From Myxococcales bacterium (lineage in GTDB: Bacteria > Myxococcota_A > Polyangia > Haliangiales > Haliangiaceae): a stretch of 64,000 nucleotides of DNA. Under the pieces are notes generated by a model. It saw only the letters and a list, made by a program, of their open reading frames with translations, was not told the origin of the DNA and did not search any database. The stretch spans positions 1-64,000 of the forward strand of contig JADJJK010000033.1 of NCBI GenBank assembly GCA_016706545.1. Direction: 5' to 3'. Positions 8,520 through 16,890 of the stretch are shown one piece after another. Position 1 is the stretch's first letter, and each line of letters starts with the position of its first letter. A program made the position numbers and the translations under genes.

Positions 8520-8600
8520 GCGCCTCGGTCGCCAGCGCCTCGGTTGCCGCCGTCTCGGCGGCCAGCGCCTCGGTTGCCGCCGTCTCGGCGCCAGCGCCTG
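8511..8600. repeat. about 30-bp tandem repeat downstream of the YidD-like gene
   Basis: A unit containing GCCAGCGCCTCGGTTGCCG plus CCGTCTCGGCG is present twice in full, with partial copies on either side. It spans the stop codon and the first 80 nt of the intergenic space. Confidence 0.6.
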
Positions 8601-8727
8601 CGCGCGTCGCGCTCGGGGCATCCCCCGAGGCCCCGCCGCCGGCTTGCGACCACGTCTGTCCCATGCGACGCTGCGCGCCTTCCCAGACGCTCGGGGCCGT
8701 TGCCACTCCTCGAGCAAAGGAGCGGCA

Positions 8728-9276
8728 GTGACCGAGCCCGCGAGCGATTCCGCCAAGCCGATTCATGCGTTCCTCAACCAGCCGTGGTGGGCCATGGGCC
8801 AGCGGGTCCCGGGGCACGCGCACCCGCGGATCAACGAGACCGCCACCCGCGCCCGCGCCGGCATCTTGAACGCCCTCTCGGCGACCACGGTGTTCCTTTT
8901 GCTGGCGGCGCCGCAGACCGATCCGGTGCTGTACGTGGGGCCGTTCGTCATCTTCGACATGCTGGCGGCGGCCTTCTTTGGTCTCACGCCGTGTAGCCCG
9001 GTGGGCGTCCTGGGGACGCTCTTGACCATGGGCGCGCGGCCGGTGTGGAAGCCCATCGCGCCCAAGCGCTTTGCCTGGCTGCTGGGGGCCGGGCTCGGCG
9101 CGGTGTGCCTGACCATGCGAGGGCTCGGGGTGGCGCCGGTCTGGATCGCCGGCGTCGTGGGTGTGTGCTTCGCGCTGACCTGGCTGGAGGCCGCGCTGGG
9201 TTTCTGCGTCGGCTGCTGGATGCACAGCCTGCTGTTCGACTGCGAGGACTGCGACGTGAAGTACGTGCGCGCCTGA
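8728..9276 (+). CDS. DUF4395-family integral membrane protein
   Basis: 182 residues. An N-terminal soluble stretch of about 50 residues contains HPRINETATR. Four hydrophobic helices follow, with the Cys-containing segments LTPCSPVGVL and LGFCVGCWMH. This fits DUF4395 membrane proteins, whose CxxC-type cysteines and frequent thioredoxin neighbours suggest a redox or sulfur role. GTG 8728 (MTEPASDS) was chosen because AAAGGAGCGGCA stands immediately upstream; a longer in-frame opening at 8644 lacks a ribosome site. The stop lies inside an 11-bp tandem array. No thioredoxin gene is adjacent here. Confidence 0.7.
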   Translation: MTEPASDSAKPIHAFLNQPWWAMGQRVPGHAHPRINETATRARAGILNALSATTVFLLLAAPQTDPVLYVGPFVIFDMLAAAFFGLTPCSPVGVLGTLLTMGARPVWKPIAPKRFAWLLGAGLGAVCLTMRGLGVAPVWIAGVVGVCFALTWLEAALGFCVGCWMHSLLFDCEDCDVKYVRA

Positions 9277-9356
9277 CGGGCGGCTGCCGGGCGCCTGACG
9301 GGCGCCTGACGGGCGGCTGACGGGCGGCTGACGGGCGGCTGCCGGGCGCCTGACGG
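9269..9356. repeat. 11-bp tandem array, 8 units, overlapping the DUF4395 stop codon
   Basis: Eight consecutive GCGSCTGMCGG units (GCGCCTGACGG or GCGGCTGACGG, two with CTGCCGG) begin within the last codons of the DUF4395 gene and run 80 nt past its stop. Because 11 is not a multiple of 3 and most units hold CTGA, any frame entering the array stops quickly. Confidence 0.85.
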
Positions 9357-9612
9357 GCGGCCGGGGCCGCGTCCCTGCGCGGCGCTGGCGCCACCCCAGC
9401 GCGTCTCCCACGCTGCAAAGCCACCGAGGCACGCCGCCCTTCCGTCGCGCTGACAAGCTGGCACGACCGGGCCGCCTTCGCCTCGGGCCGCCGCTGGGCA
9501 CCTGCTGCAAGTGCGCGTTCGAGCTCGCCGTCGCGACCTGGTCTTGATCCTGCAAATCCCGGCTCCGCGCGGCCACGGCAGTGCCTCGAGCTGCGCAGAA
9601 GGAGCAGGTCTC
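9357..9612. other. intergenic region after the 11-bp array, 256 nt
   Basis: No convincing coding frame. The right end holds GAAGGAGC (9598-9605), the ribosome site of the pseudopilin gene. I see no clear promoter or terminator. Confidence 0.4.
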
Positions 9613-10095
9613 ATGCATCAGTCTCTCTGCACCATCAACCCGCGTGCAGCGCGCACGCGCGCCGGCTTTTATCGTCGCGGCTCGCACGGGCCCGGCGCCA
9701 GGCGCCTTCGCTTGCTTCGCGATGAGGCGGGCCTGACCTTGCTCGAGATCATGATCGTGCTGGCCATCATCGCGCTCATCATGGGCCTGGTCGTGGGGCC
9801 CATGGTCATGCGCCAGTTCGGCAACGCGCGCCGCGACATCGCAGTGGCCGCCGTTGGCAAGTACGTCAACGAGGCCTATCCAATGTGGGCGCAGGCCAAT
9901 CCAGACAAGGTGTGTCCGCCGAGCATGGAGGCGCTCGCCGAGTTCGCCAACGGCAAGGGCAACAAGGATCCGTGGGGCCAGCCGTACCGGCTGCTGTGCG
10001 GACCGACCTTGCCGCCCGGGGTCAGCGGCCTCGCCGTGGTGTCAAGCGGTCCAGATCAACAGGCCGACACCGCCGACGACATCAAGTCCTGGTGA
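9613..10095 (+). CDS. GspG-like type II secretion / type IV pseudopilin
   Basis: 160 residues with a prepilin signature. A long basic leader of 40 residues ends in DEAG, followed by LTLLEIMIVLAIIALIMGLVV. Cleavage is expected after Gly40 with Glu45 at mature position +5. The globular part has the GspG-type pattern NGKGNKDPWGQPYRLLCG and a late SSGPDQQADTADDIKSW calcium-loop-like end, which marks the major pseudopilin class. ATG 9613 follows GAAGGAGCAG. No other secretion genes are near, so it is an orphan that may assemble with a system encoded elsewhere. Confidence 0.85.
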   Translation: MHQSLCTINPRAARTRAGFYRRGSHGPGARRLRLLRDEAGLTLLEIMIVLAIIALIMGLVVGPMVMRQFGNARRDIAVAAVGKYVNEAYPMWAQANPDKVCPPSMEALAEFANGKGNKDPWGQPYRLLCGPTLPPGVSGLAVVSSGPDQQADTADDIKSW

Positions 10096-10184
10096 CCTGG
10101 CCTGGCGGCGCGGCCAAGGCCTCGCAGGATCCGAGCTTGGGCCAAGGAAGCTGGCGCAGACCCTAGGCAACGGAGGGCGCCAAG

Positions 10185-10538
10185 GTGGTAAGCAACGCCA
10201 TGGCATACGAGCAACAGAAGAGGGCCGCGCTCCGCATCCTGGAAGGAATCGAGGAGGGCGCCATGGGCAGCGCCGACCTGGCGGCGCTGGTGGAGGACGC
10301 TGACCCGGCGCTCCTGTACTTGATCTTCCGCTGGCTGCGGAAGCGTTACGCCGACCACGTGAACGCAGACACGGTGGTCGGCCGGCTGGTGGAGCTTGGC
10401 AACCACGCCGGGATCCCGGCGAAGATGAAGGAGGGCCAGGCCGATCCGGTGGTCGCGTGGTTCGAAGATGCCTACTCGTATCGCGACCTGAGCTCCGAAG
10501 CGTTCATCGAGCTCATCGTCGACAAGCTCGAGAGCTGA
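10185..10538 (+). CDS. small helical protein, 117 aa, unknown
   Basis: Family not recognised. The sequence is acidic and mostly helical (RAALRILEGIEEG, ALVEDADPALLYLIFRWLRKRY, DTVVGRLVELGNHAG, SSEAFIELIVDKLES), with no signal or membrane segment. GTG 10185 follows CGGAGGG at 8-nt spacing; the in-frame ATG at 10200 is an alternative. It resembles in size and composition the small soluble partner proteins encoded beside secretion or toxin genes, and it precedes the unusual two-gene module by 340 nt. That link is only positional. Confidence 0.65.
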   Translation: MVSNAMAYEQQKRAALRILEGIEEGAMGSADLAALVEDADPALLYLIFRWLRKRYADHVNADTVVGRLVELGNHAGIPAKMKEGQADPVVAWFEDAYSYRDLSSEAFIELIVDKLES

Positions 10539-10882
10539 GCGCCTGACAACGGAGTCGAGCACCCGGATGCTCGGCGATCCGTGAGGCTGCTCGCTGAGAA
10601 GCGGTGATCGTGAGGTGCCATCGGGCGGCGTGTTCAGCGTGATTCTCGCTGCATGTTCGATGGGTAACTACTGATAGGTGATCTTCCTGGCGGGGCGCCG
10701 CGGTGCAGATCAGAGAATGTCAGTCGTCGAGATCTTCTGAGAGGAGATCTTTAGTGTCCCGGTAATGGTTGGTAATGGACCAGCGGCGATTCCCACTGCA
10801 GAGTGGCGAGCTGGGTTCGCTTCGCGTGGCCACAGCTAGCTGGCCGGCGAGGCTTGCCCGTTTGCTCCACCTGGAAGGATCT

Positions 10883-13771
10883 ATGGGGAAGTATCGATCT
10901 CTGTCATCACACCTCAGCTCTGCGCTGCTCAAGGCTGGTGCCCGCCGCGCCACCCGCGGCGACGCGCATCGCATCCGGCGTCGTCGGTTCTATCTGCACT
11001 CGTACGCTCCGGAGCACGGCTGGGCGCCGCACGCGACGGTGCCGTGCGTGGATCTCGACGCCGGACGGCTGTTCGTCAACGGCGTGCAGATCGTCGCGCC
11101 GACGATCTCTCGTGATCATCTGTCGTGGCAGCAACATTCGCGCATCGACGGTCGTGAGCACTACACCTCTGGTGTGCTGTTCCTGCACAGCAGCGGATTG
11201 GAGGCTCACGGCGTGGTGGCGTTTGGCCCATCCCCTGCAACTGCCAGACACTGTGACGTGCTTGGGACCGTCATCCCGACGGTGACCTACACCACGCAGG
11301 TCACCAGAGACCACTTTGCCGCGAGCACGTGTCCCGGCAGCGTCCCCGCTGGCGCCTGGGCACCCGGGCTCGAGCTGCAGATCACCTATCAGCAACAACT
11401 GGGGAGCTCGGTGCCCACCCCGGTGGTCCTGCTGGATGGCCAGGATGTCTCGGATCGGTGTAGCTGGTCAGTGGACGAGCAGTCGACGATCTTGACCTTC
11501 AACCTCGCCGACGTCTGCGTCCTCTGTCCCCAGCTCTACGCCAGCGCCACCCTGACCTTCAGCGCCTACGAGATCAACGCTCCAGGCGTCGGCGCGGTGT
11601 CCCGGCTGTGTTCGGAGCCTTTGGCGCCGGTGCAAGCGGCCCCGTCCGCTGTGCGGGCAGGTCCGGCGCAGGGCGCAGATCCCAAGGTGTATCTGTGGAA
11701 GGCGCAGTGCGTGACCACCCCGAGCGCGGTCGCGCACCCCGCGGTGCTGCACGAGCCGGCGCGGCTCCTGCTCAACGCCAACCACGTGCTGGACGTGGAT
11801 CCCAGCCTCAGCCCCGGGGATCTCATGACGATGCTCCCGGATGACGTGGTCAACAGCGACGCCAACTCCATGCTGATGCGCAACATGAAGTGGGCCATGG
11901 GGCAGGACTCCACGCAGAACGGCTGGCTGGCGCAGTTCTTTGGCGAGCGCGCCCCGGTGATCGTGGAGGCTGATCAGCAGAACCTGGTCCGGCAGAGCCT
12001 GAGCTGGTACCAGCAGAAGTTCGCGATGGCGTACCTGACGCAGTCGTTCAACTCGTACACCGGCCCCAACGCGCCCAGCCACGTGCTGAACGAAGATCAG
12101 AGCGCGCGGCTAGCGGAGTTCCTCAAGAACGGCCTGGCCAACGACAAGGACTTCAACGTGCAGCATCAGGGCATCTTCGTCGATGCCTATGTTGGCACCA
12201 AGCCGCGGCTGCAGGCGTACCTGGGCGACACCAGCTCGGCGCTGGTCGGGTGGGCCCAGGGCTCGGTGGTGTTCGCGCGCGCCGCGCCGACCGAGGCGGT
12301 GACGATCCCCGCTGGTACGCTGGTGCAGACCGCGCTGGGGGTGGGGTATGTGACCCTCGCCGCGGTGACGCTCGCCGTCGGGCAGTCCACCAGCGCTCCG
12401 GTGGCGGTGGAGGCGGCGGTCGCTGGAGATCAGCTCGTCTCGGCTGGCACGCTGGTCGTGATGCCGGCGCCGATCGATGGCGTGGACACGGTCACCAACC
12501 TGCAGGCCACGACGCTGGCGCCGGACAGCGGCGGCATGCGCTGGGCCAAGGAGCTGTTCACGACCTTGACCACAGGCGCGCAGTTCGTGCTGATGGTCAA
12601 CCGCGTCGCTGGCGCGGCGGGCGACCCCAAGGCGCTGGGGCCGTTGAACAACTTCGCGTGCTTGCTGACGGTGCTGGATCGCTCTGGCACGCTGGCCGCG
12701 CGGTACTTCCAGTCCGTGATCTCCGGCGTCATCGTCAAGCTCGCGCCGCAGGTGACCCACTCCGACGCAGACACGATCATGCAGTGGCTGCCGGCGACCA
12801 TGGCGGAGCTGCTGCGGCAGCTCGCGGATGGCGAGCTGCCCAACGAGGCGGATCTGTCGCGGGAGGAGGCCAAGGAGATCTATCAGGAGTTCCTCAAGCA
12901 TCAGTCCGAGGTCTCGCTGGCGCTCGCCGACCTGTTTCAATCGCTGTCAGCGTCCGGGCTGCTCGATCAGGTGAACAAGGCGGAGCAGGGGTTCGAGACC
13001 AAGATCGCGGCGAAGTGGCCCAAGCTGGCAAGGGCCAGTCAGATCCTGCTGGCGCTGGGCTGGGTGGGCGCGGTGACCTGCGTGATCGTCGCGCTGACCA
13101 AGGGCGAGTGGTCCAGCATGACGGAGGTCGAGCGGGCGGAGTTTGCCACCGAGATGGTGCAGCTCGCGGTCACCGGCTTCGACGCGGTGCCGCTGCTGTG
13201 GCAGGGGACGCGGTACCTGGGGCTCAAGACGTGGAATGGCCTGAGCGACTGGTGGAATGGCAAAGGGGCGCAGAAGGCGATTGAACTCAAGCAGAAGAAC
13301 GCCACGGGCGGCGAGGAGAGTGCAGTCAGCTCAGAGGCCGACGAGATGAACACCCTCATTGCCAAGACCAGCGGCAACACCTCGGCGAGGCCTCAGGCTG
13401 GGCGCGCATCTTTGGCGACGGGATCTTGCAGGGGCTCGCTCAAGTGCCTGGGGGCGTTGCTGGCGGCGGCGATGGCGGCGTACTCGTTGTGGCAGCTCAT
13501 TGACGATCTGAAGCACAACGCCACGGTGACCACCAAGGTCTTTGACAGCCTGGTGTTTGCTGCCAACTTCCTCGCCGCGGCGTGCCTGGTGGTGGACCTG
13601 TTTGTCGCCACCTCGTTTCTCCCCATCGCCGGCGCGCTGCTGGCGATCGCCGGCATCATCATCGGCATCATCGCCGGGTTCTACGAGAAGCCAGACAACC
13701 CGGTGGATGACTGGATGGTGGACAACGGGATCCCGTTCGCCACGGGCCTGCCGGCGGTGCCGGCGACATGA
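10883..13771 (+). CDS. large unknown protein with shared N-terminal module, baseplate-J-like insert and C-terminal membrane region
   Basis: 963 residues from ATG 10883 (GGAAGG 4 nt upstream); an in-frame ATG at 10775 or TTG at 10769 would add up to 38. Three parts are visible. A beta-rich N-terminal third includes PVVLLDGQDVS and PQLYASATLTF, a module repeated in the next gene. A helical middle (MRNMKWAMGQDSTQNGWL and on) contains an inserted block, IPAGTLVQTALGVGYVT to PAPIDGVDTVTN, patterned like baseplate-J proteins. The C-terminal third has two strongly hydrophobic segments (ILLALGWVGAVTCVIVAL; LPIAGALLAIAGIIIGIIAG), Gly-zipper-like and suited to membrane insertion. It overlaps the Hint gene by 4 nt. 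It could be a surface effector or toxin; no function is established. Confidence 0.65.
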   Translation: MGKYRSLSSHLSSALLKAGARRATRGDAHRIRRRRFYLHSYAPEHGWAPHATVPCVDLDAGRLFVNGVQIVAPTISRDHLSWQQHSRIDGREHYTSGVLFLHSSGLEAHGVVAFGPSPATARHCDVLGTVIPTVTYTTQVTRDHFAASTCPGSVPAGAWAPGLELQITYQQQLGSSVPTPVVLLDGQDVSDRCSWSVDEQSTILTFNLADVCVLCPQLYASATLTFSAYEINAPGVGAVSRLCSEPLAPVQAAPSAVRAGPAQGADPKVYLWKAQCVTTPSAVAHPAVLHEPARLLLNANHVLDVDPSLSPGDLMTMLPDDVVNSDANSMLMRNMKWAMGQDSTQNGWLAQFFGERAPVIVEADQQNLVRQSLSWYQQKFAMAYLTQSFNSYTGPNAPSHVLNEDQSARLAEFLKNGLANDKDFNVQHQGIFVDAYVGTKPRLQAYLGDTSSALVGWAQGSVVFARAAPTEAVTIPAGTLVQTALGVGYVTLAAVTLAVGQSTSAPVAVEAAVAGDQLVSAGTLVVMPAPIDGVDTVTNLQATTLAPDSGGMRWAKELFTTLTTGAQFVLMVNRVAGAAGDPKALGPLNNFACLLTVLDRSGTLAARYFQSVISGVIVKLAPQVTHSDADTIMQWLPATMAELLRQLADGELPNEADLSREEAKEIYQEFLKHQSEVSLALADLFQSLSASGLLDQVNKAEQGFETKIAAKWPKLARASQILLALGWVGAVTCVIVALTKGEWSSMTEVERAEFATEMVQLAVTGFDAVPLLWQGTRYLGLKTWNGLSDWWNGKGAQKAIELKQKNATGGEESAVSSEADEMNTLIAKTSGNTSARPQAGRASLATGSCRGSLKCLGALLAAAMAAYSLWQLIDDLKHNATVTTKVFDSLVFAANFLAAACLVVDLFVATSFLPIAGALLAIAGIIIGIIAGFYEKPDNPVDDWMVDNGIPFATGLPAVPAT

Positions 13772-15873
13772 GGGCCGCGGTCTCGCCACCTGCGCTGTCG
13801 ATCTACCAGACCCAGCTCTGCGATGAGCAAGGGACCTGGCAGCCAGGACAATCGCTTGGGCTGGGCTTCTCCTGGGATCCTGGGCAGTCCGTGCCGCAGC
13901 CAGTGGTGCAGCTCGATGGCCAGGACGTCAGCTCGTACGTGGCGTTGACCACGGACGAGGACCGCTGCCTGGTGATCACGCTGGACCTGCTGGAGCTGCA
14001 GTCTGTGGTGTGCGCGGCCAGCGCGCCGCTGTACCTGTGCGCCACGCTGACCCTCGGCGCCGACGGCGGGTCGTTCACGGGGCAGGTCACCCAGACGTGC
14101 GCGAGCAAGGTGAGCCAGACCTGGCGCGGCGTGTGCGCTGGCGCTGGCGCTTCGTGGCTCGTGTCCATGTGGCGGTGGACCGTGGGGCCTGCGACCTTGC
14201 GGCGCGGCGTGCTCTCGCGCTCTTGGGCGCCTGGTTCCTGGGAAGGAGAGCGGATGATCACGAGCAGCCTACGCGCCAGCATTCCGCCCGGGCAGGGGCT
14301 GGATCTGGATGACGTCACCGGCGTTGACCTGTTGATCGAGATGGATGACCTCGCCGTGCGCCAGCAAGTGGGGGCCACGTTCGTCAGCCAGATGCAGGTC
14401 CACCCGCGCGTCGCCTCGGTGTTCTTCTCTGGAGTGTCTCAGCCAATGTGCGGGGTCGCGGCGGGCCCGCTGAGCGACTGGGTCGGCAAGGTCGCCAGCA
14501 GCATGGTGGCCTTGTCGCTGTCGCACACCTCGTTGTACGGGTTCTCCGCGACGGTGGACGCCGCCAAGGCGCAGGCCTACCTGGCCGCGAGGCTGACCCC
14601 GCAAGATCCGTCCTTTCTGCAGGTGGCGTGGGCCAACTATCAAGCATTGTTTCCAAGTTGCTGCCACAGCGGGCCGCGGCCGTTCTCGCATTTCTCGTCG
14701 GGGATCTTCGGGGACCCCAAGCGCTGGGGTGCCTTGCTGGCCGACCGACTGGCCAGTCCGGCCTACATCAATCAGCAGATGATCAAGCTCAATCCAGCGG
14801 TGGATTCGGGCGGATGGTACCAGGTGCTGTTTGCCAATCTCTACAAGGTCACCTGTCTGGACGCGAGCCAGCAGCCGCGGGTGGTGGCGGCCTGGGACCA
14901 GGTGCTGCGAGGCAAGGAGGTGCCCGGGGCGATCGCGTGGACGTACTACGACCACATGCTCGCCGCGAGCTACGACTACAACACGTTCCTGTCGCAGGTC
15001 TCGAGCGCGGCGGGCGTCTTCCATGCCGAGAGTGACGCTCTTGGCTCGCAGGGAGGAGAGGGCGGGCAGTCGGCCTCGGTCACGACCACGACCTACGGCG
15101 GCGCGGTCAACGACTGGATCACCGCGAACCTCTCGGACTTCGACTTCCTCAAGGGACCGACCGCTGGCAACGTTCACCATCACTCAGATGGTGGGGGCGG
15201 GTGTTGTTTCGTCGCGGGGACGCCGATCCTCCTGGCCGACGGCAGCTCGAAGCCGATCGAGCAGGTGGCGGGCGGAGCGCAGGTGGTGAGCCGCGACGGC
15301 GAGCTGAGCACGCGCAGCAGCCAGGACGTGATCTGGCCGATCGCGTCCCAGGAGCTGCTCTTTGGCATCAACGACTATCCGCCGTTCTTCAATGCATCTC
15401 ACCCGTTCATGACCCGGGGTGGGTGGAAGTCGATGGCGCCTGCGGCGTCGATGCGGATGAACCCAGACTTGCAGGTCGGCCAGCTCGCGGTGGGGGATGT
15501 GTTGCTCCAGGTGGCGGACCCTGACGCCACGCAGTCGATCTGCGTGGCGCAGGAGGCCGCGGAGCCCAGGGCTCCCCTGCGCTACCGCGAGGTGGAGATC
15601 GTGCGGCTCACTCAGGTCCCCGCGGCGCGGGCGGGGGTCTCCGAGGTCCACTCGCTGCATCTGTCTCAGAAGATGCCCGGGTATCACGCGCACGGCTTCC
15701 TGGTGGCGGTGAACTACCCGCAGGTCCGTGAGGACATGTTCCTGGCGGCGTTTCGCGGGATCTCCGACGGCGAGCGGAACCTGCTGCGAGGTCACGTGGC
15801 GCGCCTGGCGCCGTTTCTGCGGCGCGGGCTGGGGCCGTACGTGAACGAGATCTTGCGGCGGGCGCTGGGATAG
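13768..15873 (+). CDS. Hint (hedgehog/intein-type) domain protein, likely autoprocessing
   Basis: 701 residues starting within the stop of the upstream gene (ATGA). The N-terminus repeats its neighbour's module (PQPVVQLDGQDVSSYV, APLYLCATLTL). A helical middle follows (ALLADRLASPAYINQQMIKL; FANLYKVTCLDASQ), distantly like the upstream middle region. From residue 479 a Hint domain begins CCFVAGTPILLADGSS, with block-B-like His545 (NASHPFM) and a closing segment YHAHGFLVAVN near residue 650. Hint domains self-cleave at the leading Cys (Cys479 or Cys480) and can release or attach the N-terminal part. About 50 helical residues follow. A His-Ser-Gly spacer precedes the cysteines. Substrate and partner are unknown. 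Confidence 0.75.
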   Translation: MRAAVSPPALSIYQTQLCDEQGTWQPGQSLGLGFSWDPGQSVPQPVVQLDGQDVSSYVALTTDEDRCLVITLDLLELQSVVCAASAPLYLCATLTLGADGGSFTGQVTQTCASKVSQTWRGVCAGAGASWLVSMWRWTVGPATLRRGVLSRSWAPGSWEGERMITSSLRASIPPGQGLDLDDVTGVDLLIEMDDLAVRQQVGATFVSQMQVHPRVASVFFSGVSQPMCGVAAGPLSDWVGKVASSMVALSLSHTSLYGFSATVDAAKAQAYLAARLTPQDPSFLQVAWANYQALFPSCCHSGPRPFSHFSSGIFGDPKRWGALLADRLASPAYINQQMIKLNPAVDSGGWYQVLFANLYKVTCLDASQQPRVVAAWDQVLRGKEVPGAIAWTYYDHMLAASYDYNTFLSQVSSAAGVFHAESDALGSQGGEGGQSASVTTTTYGGAVNDWITANLSDFDFLKGPTAGNVHHHSDGGGGCCFVAGTPILLADGSSKPIEQVAGGAQVVSRDGELSTRSSQDVIWPIASQELLFGINDYPPFFNASHPFMTRGGWKSMAPAASMRMNPDLQVGQLAVGDVLLQVADPDATQSICVAQEAAEPRAPLRYREVEIVRLTQVPAARAGVSEVHSLHLSQKMPGYHAHGFLVAVNYPQVREDMFLAAFRGISDGERNLLRGHVARLAPFLRRGLGPYVNEILRRALG

Positions 15874-16125
15874 CTCGGCGCAGGCTGTCGTGGGCTGCCG
15901 CGGTGCGGCAGCGCGCAGCAATGGTCCGACCGTGAGCGCCCGCAGGCGCGCGGGGGCGACGCGGGGGCGGCGGGCGGCGGCCGATGTCTGCTGGCGGCGG
16001 CCGCCGCTGTCTGCTGGCGCCGGCGGGCGGCCTTGCGTGGGGCCCCCAGCGCGCGCGGAGTGCGGTAGGCTGCATGGCATGGTAGCGCAGTTGGCCACCA
16101 CGTCATTCTTTCCCCCGAGGGCCCG

Positions 16126-16860
16126 ATGAGCGCCCGCCACATCCTGCTGGAGAGCCCCGCGCTCGGAAGGCGCGCGCACGTATGGTGCTTCGGCGAGGTC
16201 GGCCGCCCGCTGGTGGTCTTCCCTTCCAACGCGGGCGTCGCGCATGAGTGGCAGCGCGGCGGGATGATCGACGCGCTGGCGCCGTTGCTCGCCGCGGGCC
16301 GCATGAAGGTGTACTGCCCGGAGACCAACGTCTCCCGCAGCTTCAGCGGCGAGGGTCCGCTCGAGGAGCGCCTGGCGCACCTGCGGGCGTACGAGCAGTT
16401 CGTGCTGGACACGCTGGTCCCGTTTATCCAGGAGGACTGCAACGCGCGCGACCTGCCCATCGTCACCACCGGGTGCAGCGTGGGGGCGCTCTACGCCTCG
16501 CTGTTCGTGCTCAAGCACCCAGAGACCTTCTCGCGGGCGCTGTGCCTGTCAGGCCGCTACCGCGCCAGCAAGCTCTTCGGCTATCCGGATCATCCGGAGG
16601 TGTACTTCAACGATCCGCTGGCCTTCGTCCCCAACCTGGGCGGCGCGGCCTTGGAGCGGGTCCGCCGGAACGTACACCTCACCGTGGTGGTGGGCCGCGG
16701 CGCGCACGAGCACGGCTGCATTCCGGAGACCGCGGAGATCGGCGGCTGGCTGCGGAACAAGGGCATCCCGCACCACCTGGCGTTCTGGGGCGAGGACAGC
16801 GCCCATACCTACCCCTGGTGGCAGAAGCAGGCGTATCACTACCTGCGCCAGATGTTCTGA
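16126..16860 (+). CDS. alpha/beta hydrolase (putative esterase family)
   Basis: 244 residues with an esterase-like fold. The strand and oxyanion region LVVFPSNAGVAHEWQRGGM leads to a nucleophile elbow TTGCSVGALYA (GxSxG with Ser) and a late catalytic His in GEDSAHTYPWW. It resembles the putative-esterase/PHB-depolymerase-like family of small esterases; the substrate is not evident. The gene starts at ATG 16126, with GAGGGCCCG upstream as a weak ribosome site. It converges on the Xaa-Pro aminopeptidase gene with a 30-nt gap. The 252 nt upstream (15874-16125) show no further gene; TAGGCT near 16066 could be a -10 box. Confidence 0.8.
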   Translation: MSARHILLESPALGRRAHVWCFGEVGRPLVVFPSNAGVAHEWQRGGMIDALAPLLAAGRMKVYCPETNVSRSFSGEGPLEERLAHLRAYEQFVLDTLVPFIQEDCNARDLPIVTTGCSVGALYASLFVLKHPETFSRALCLSGRYRASKLFGYPDHPEVYFNDPLAFVPNLGGAALERVRRNVHLTVVVGRGAHEHGCIPETAEIGGWLRNKGIPHHLAFWGEDSAHTYPWWQKQAYHYLRQMF

Positions 16861-16890
16861 CGCGCCGGGGCCTTGTGCCGATGGCGTGGG

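Noticed and set aside
9269..9356. CRISPR-like repeats
   Set aside because: The units are contiguous 11-mers with no spacers and no cas genes nearby.
12295..12520. Prophage or contractile tail locus suggested by the baseplate-J-like segment
   Set aside because: No other tail, sheath, tape-measure or lysis genes are present; the segment is an insert in a larger membrane-tailed protein.
15202..15720. True intein in the 13768-15873 gene
   Set aside because: The Hint domain lies near the C-terminus with no recognisable conserved extein on both sides; a self-cleaving Hint module is more likely than protein splicing.
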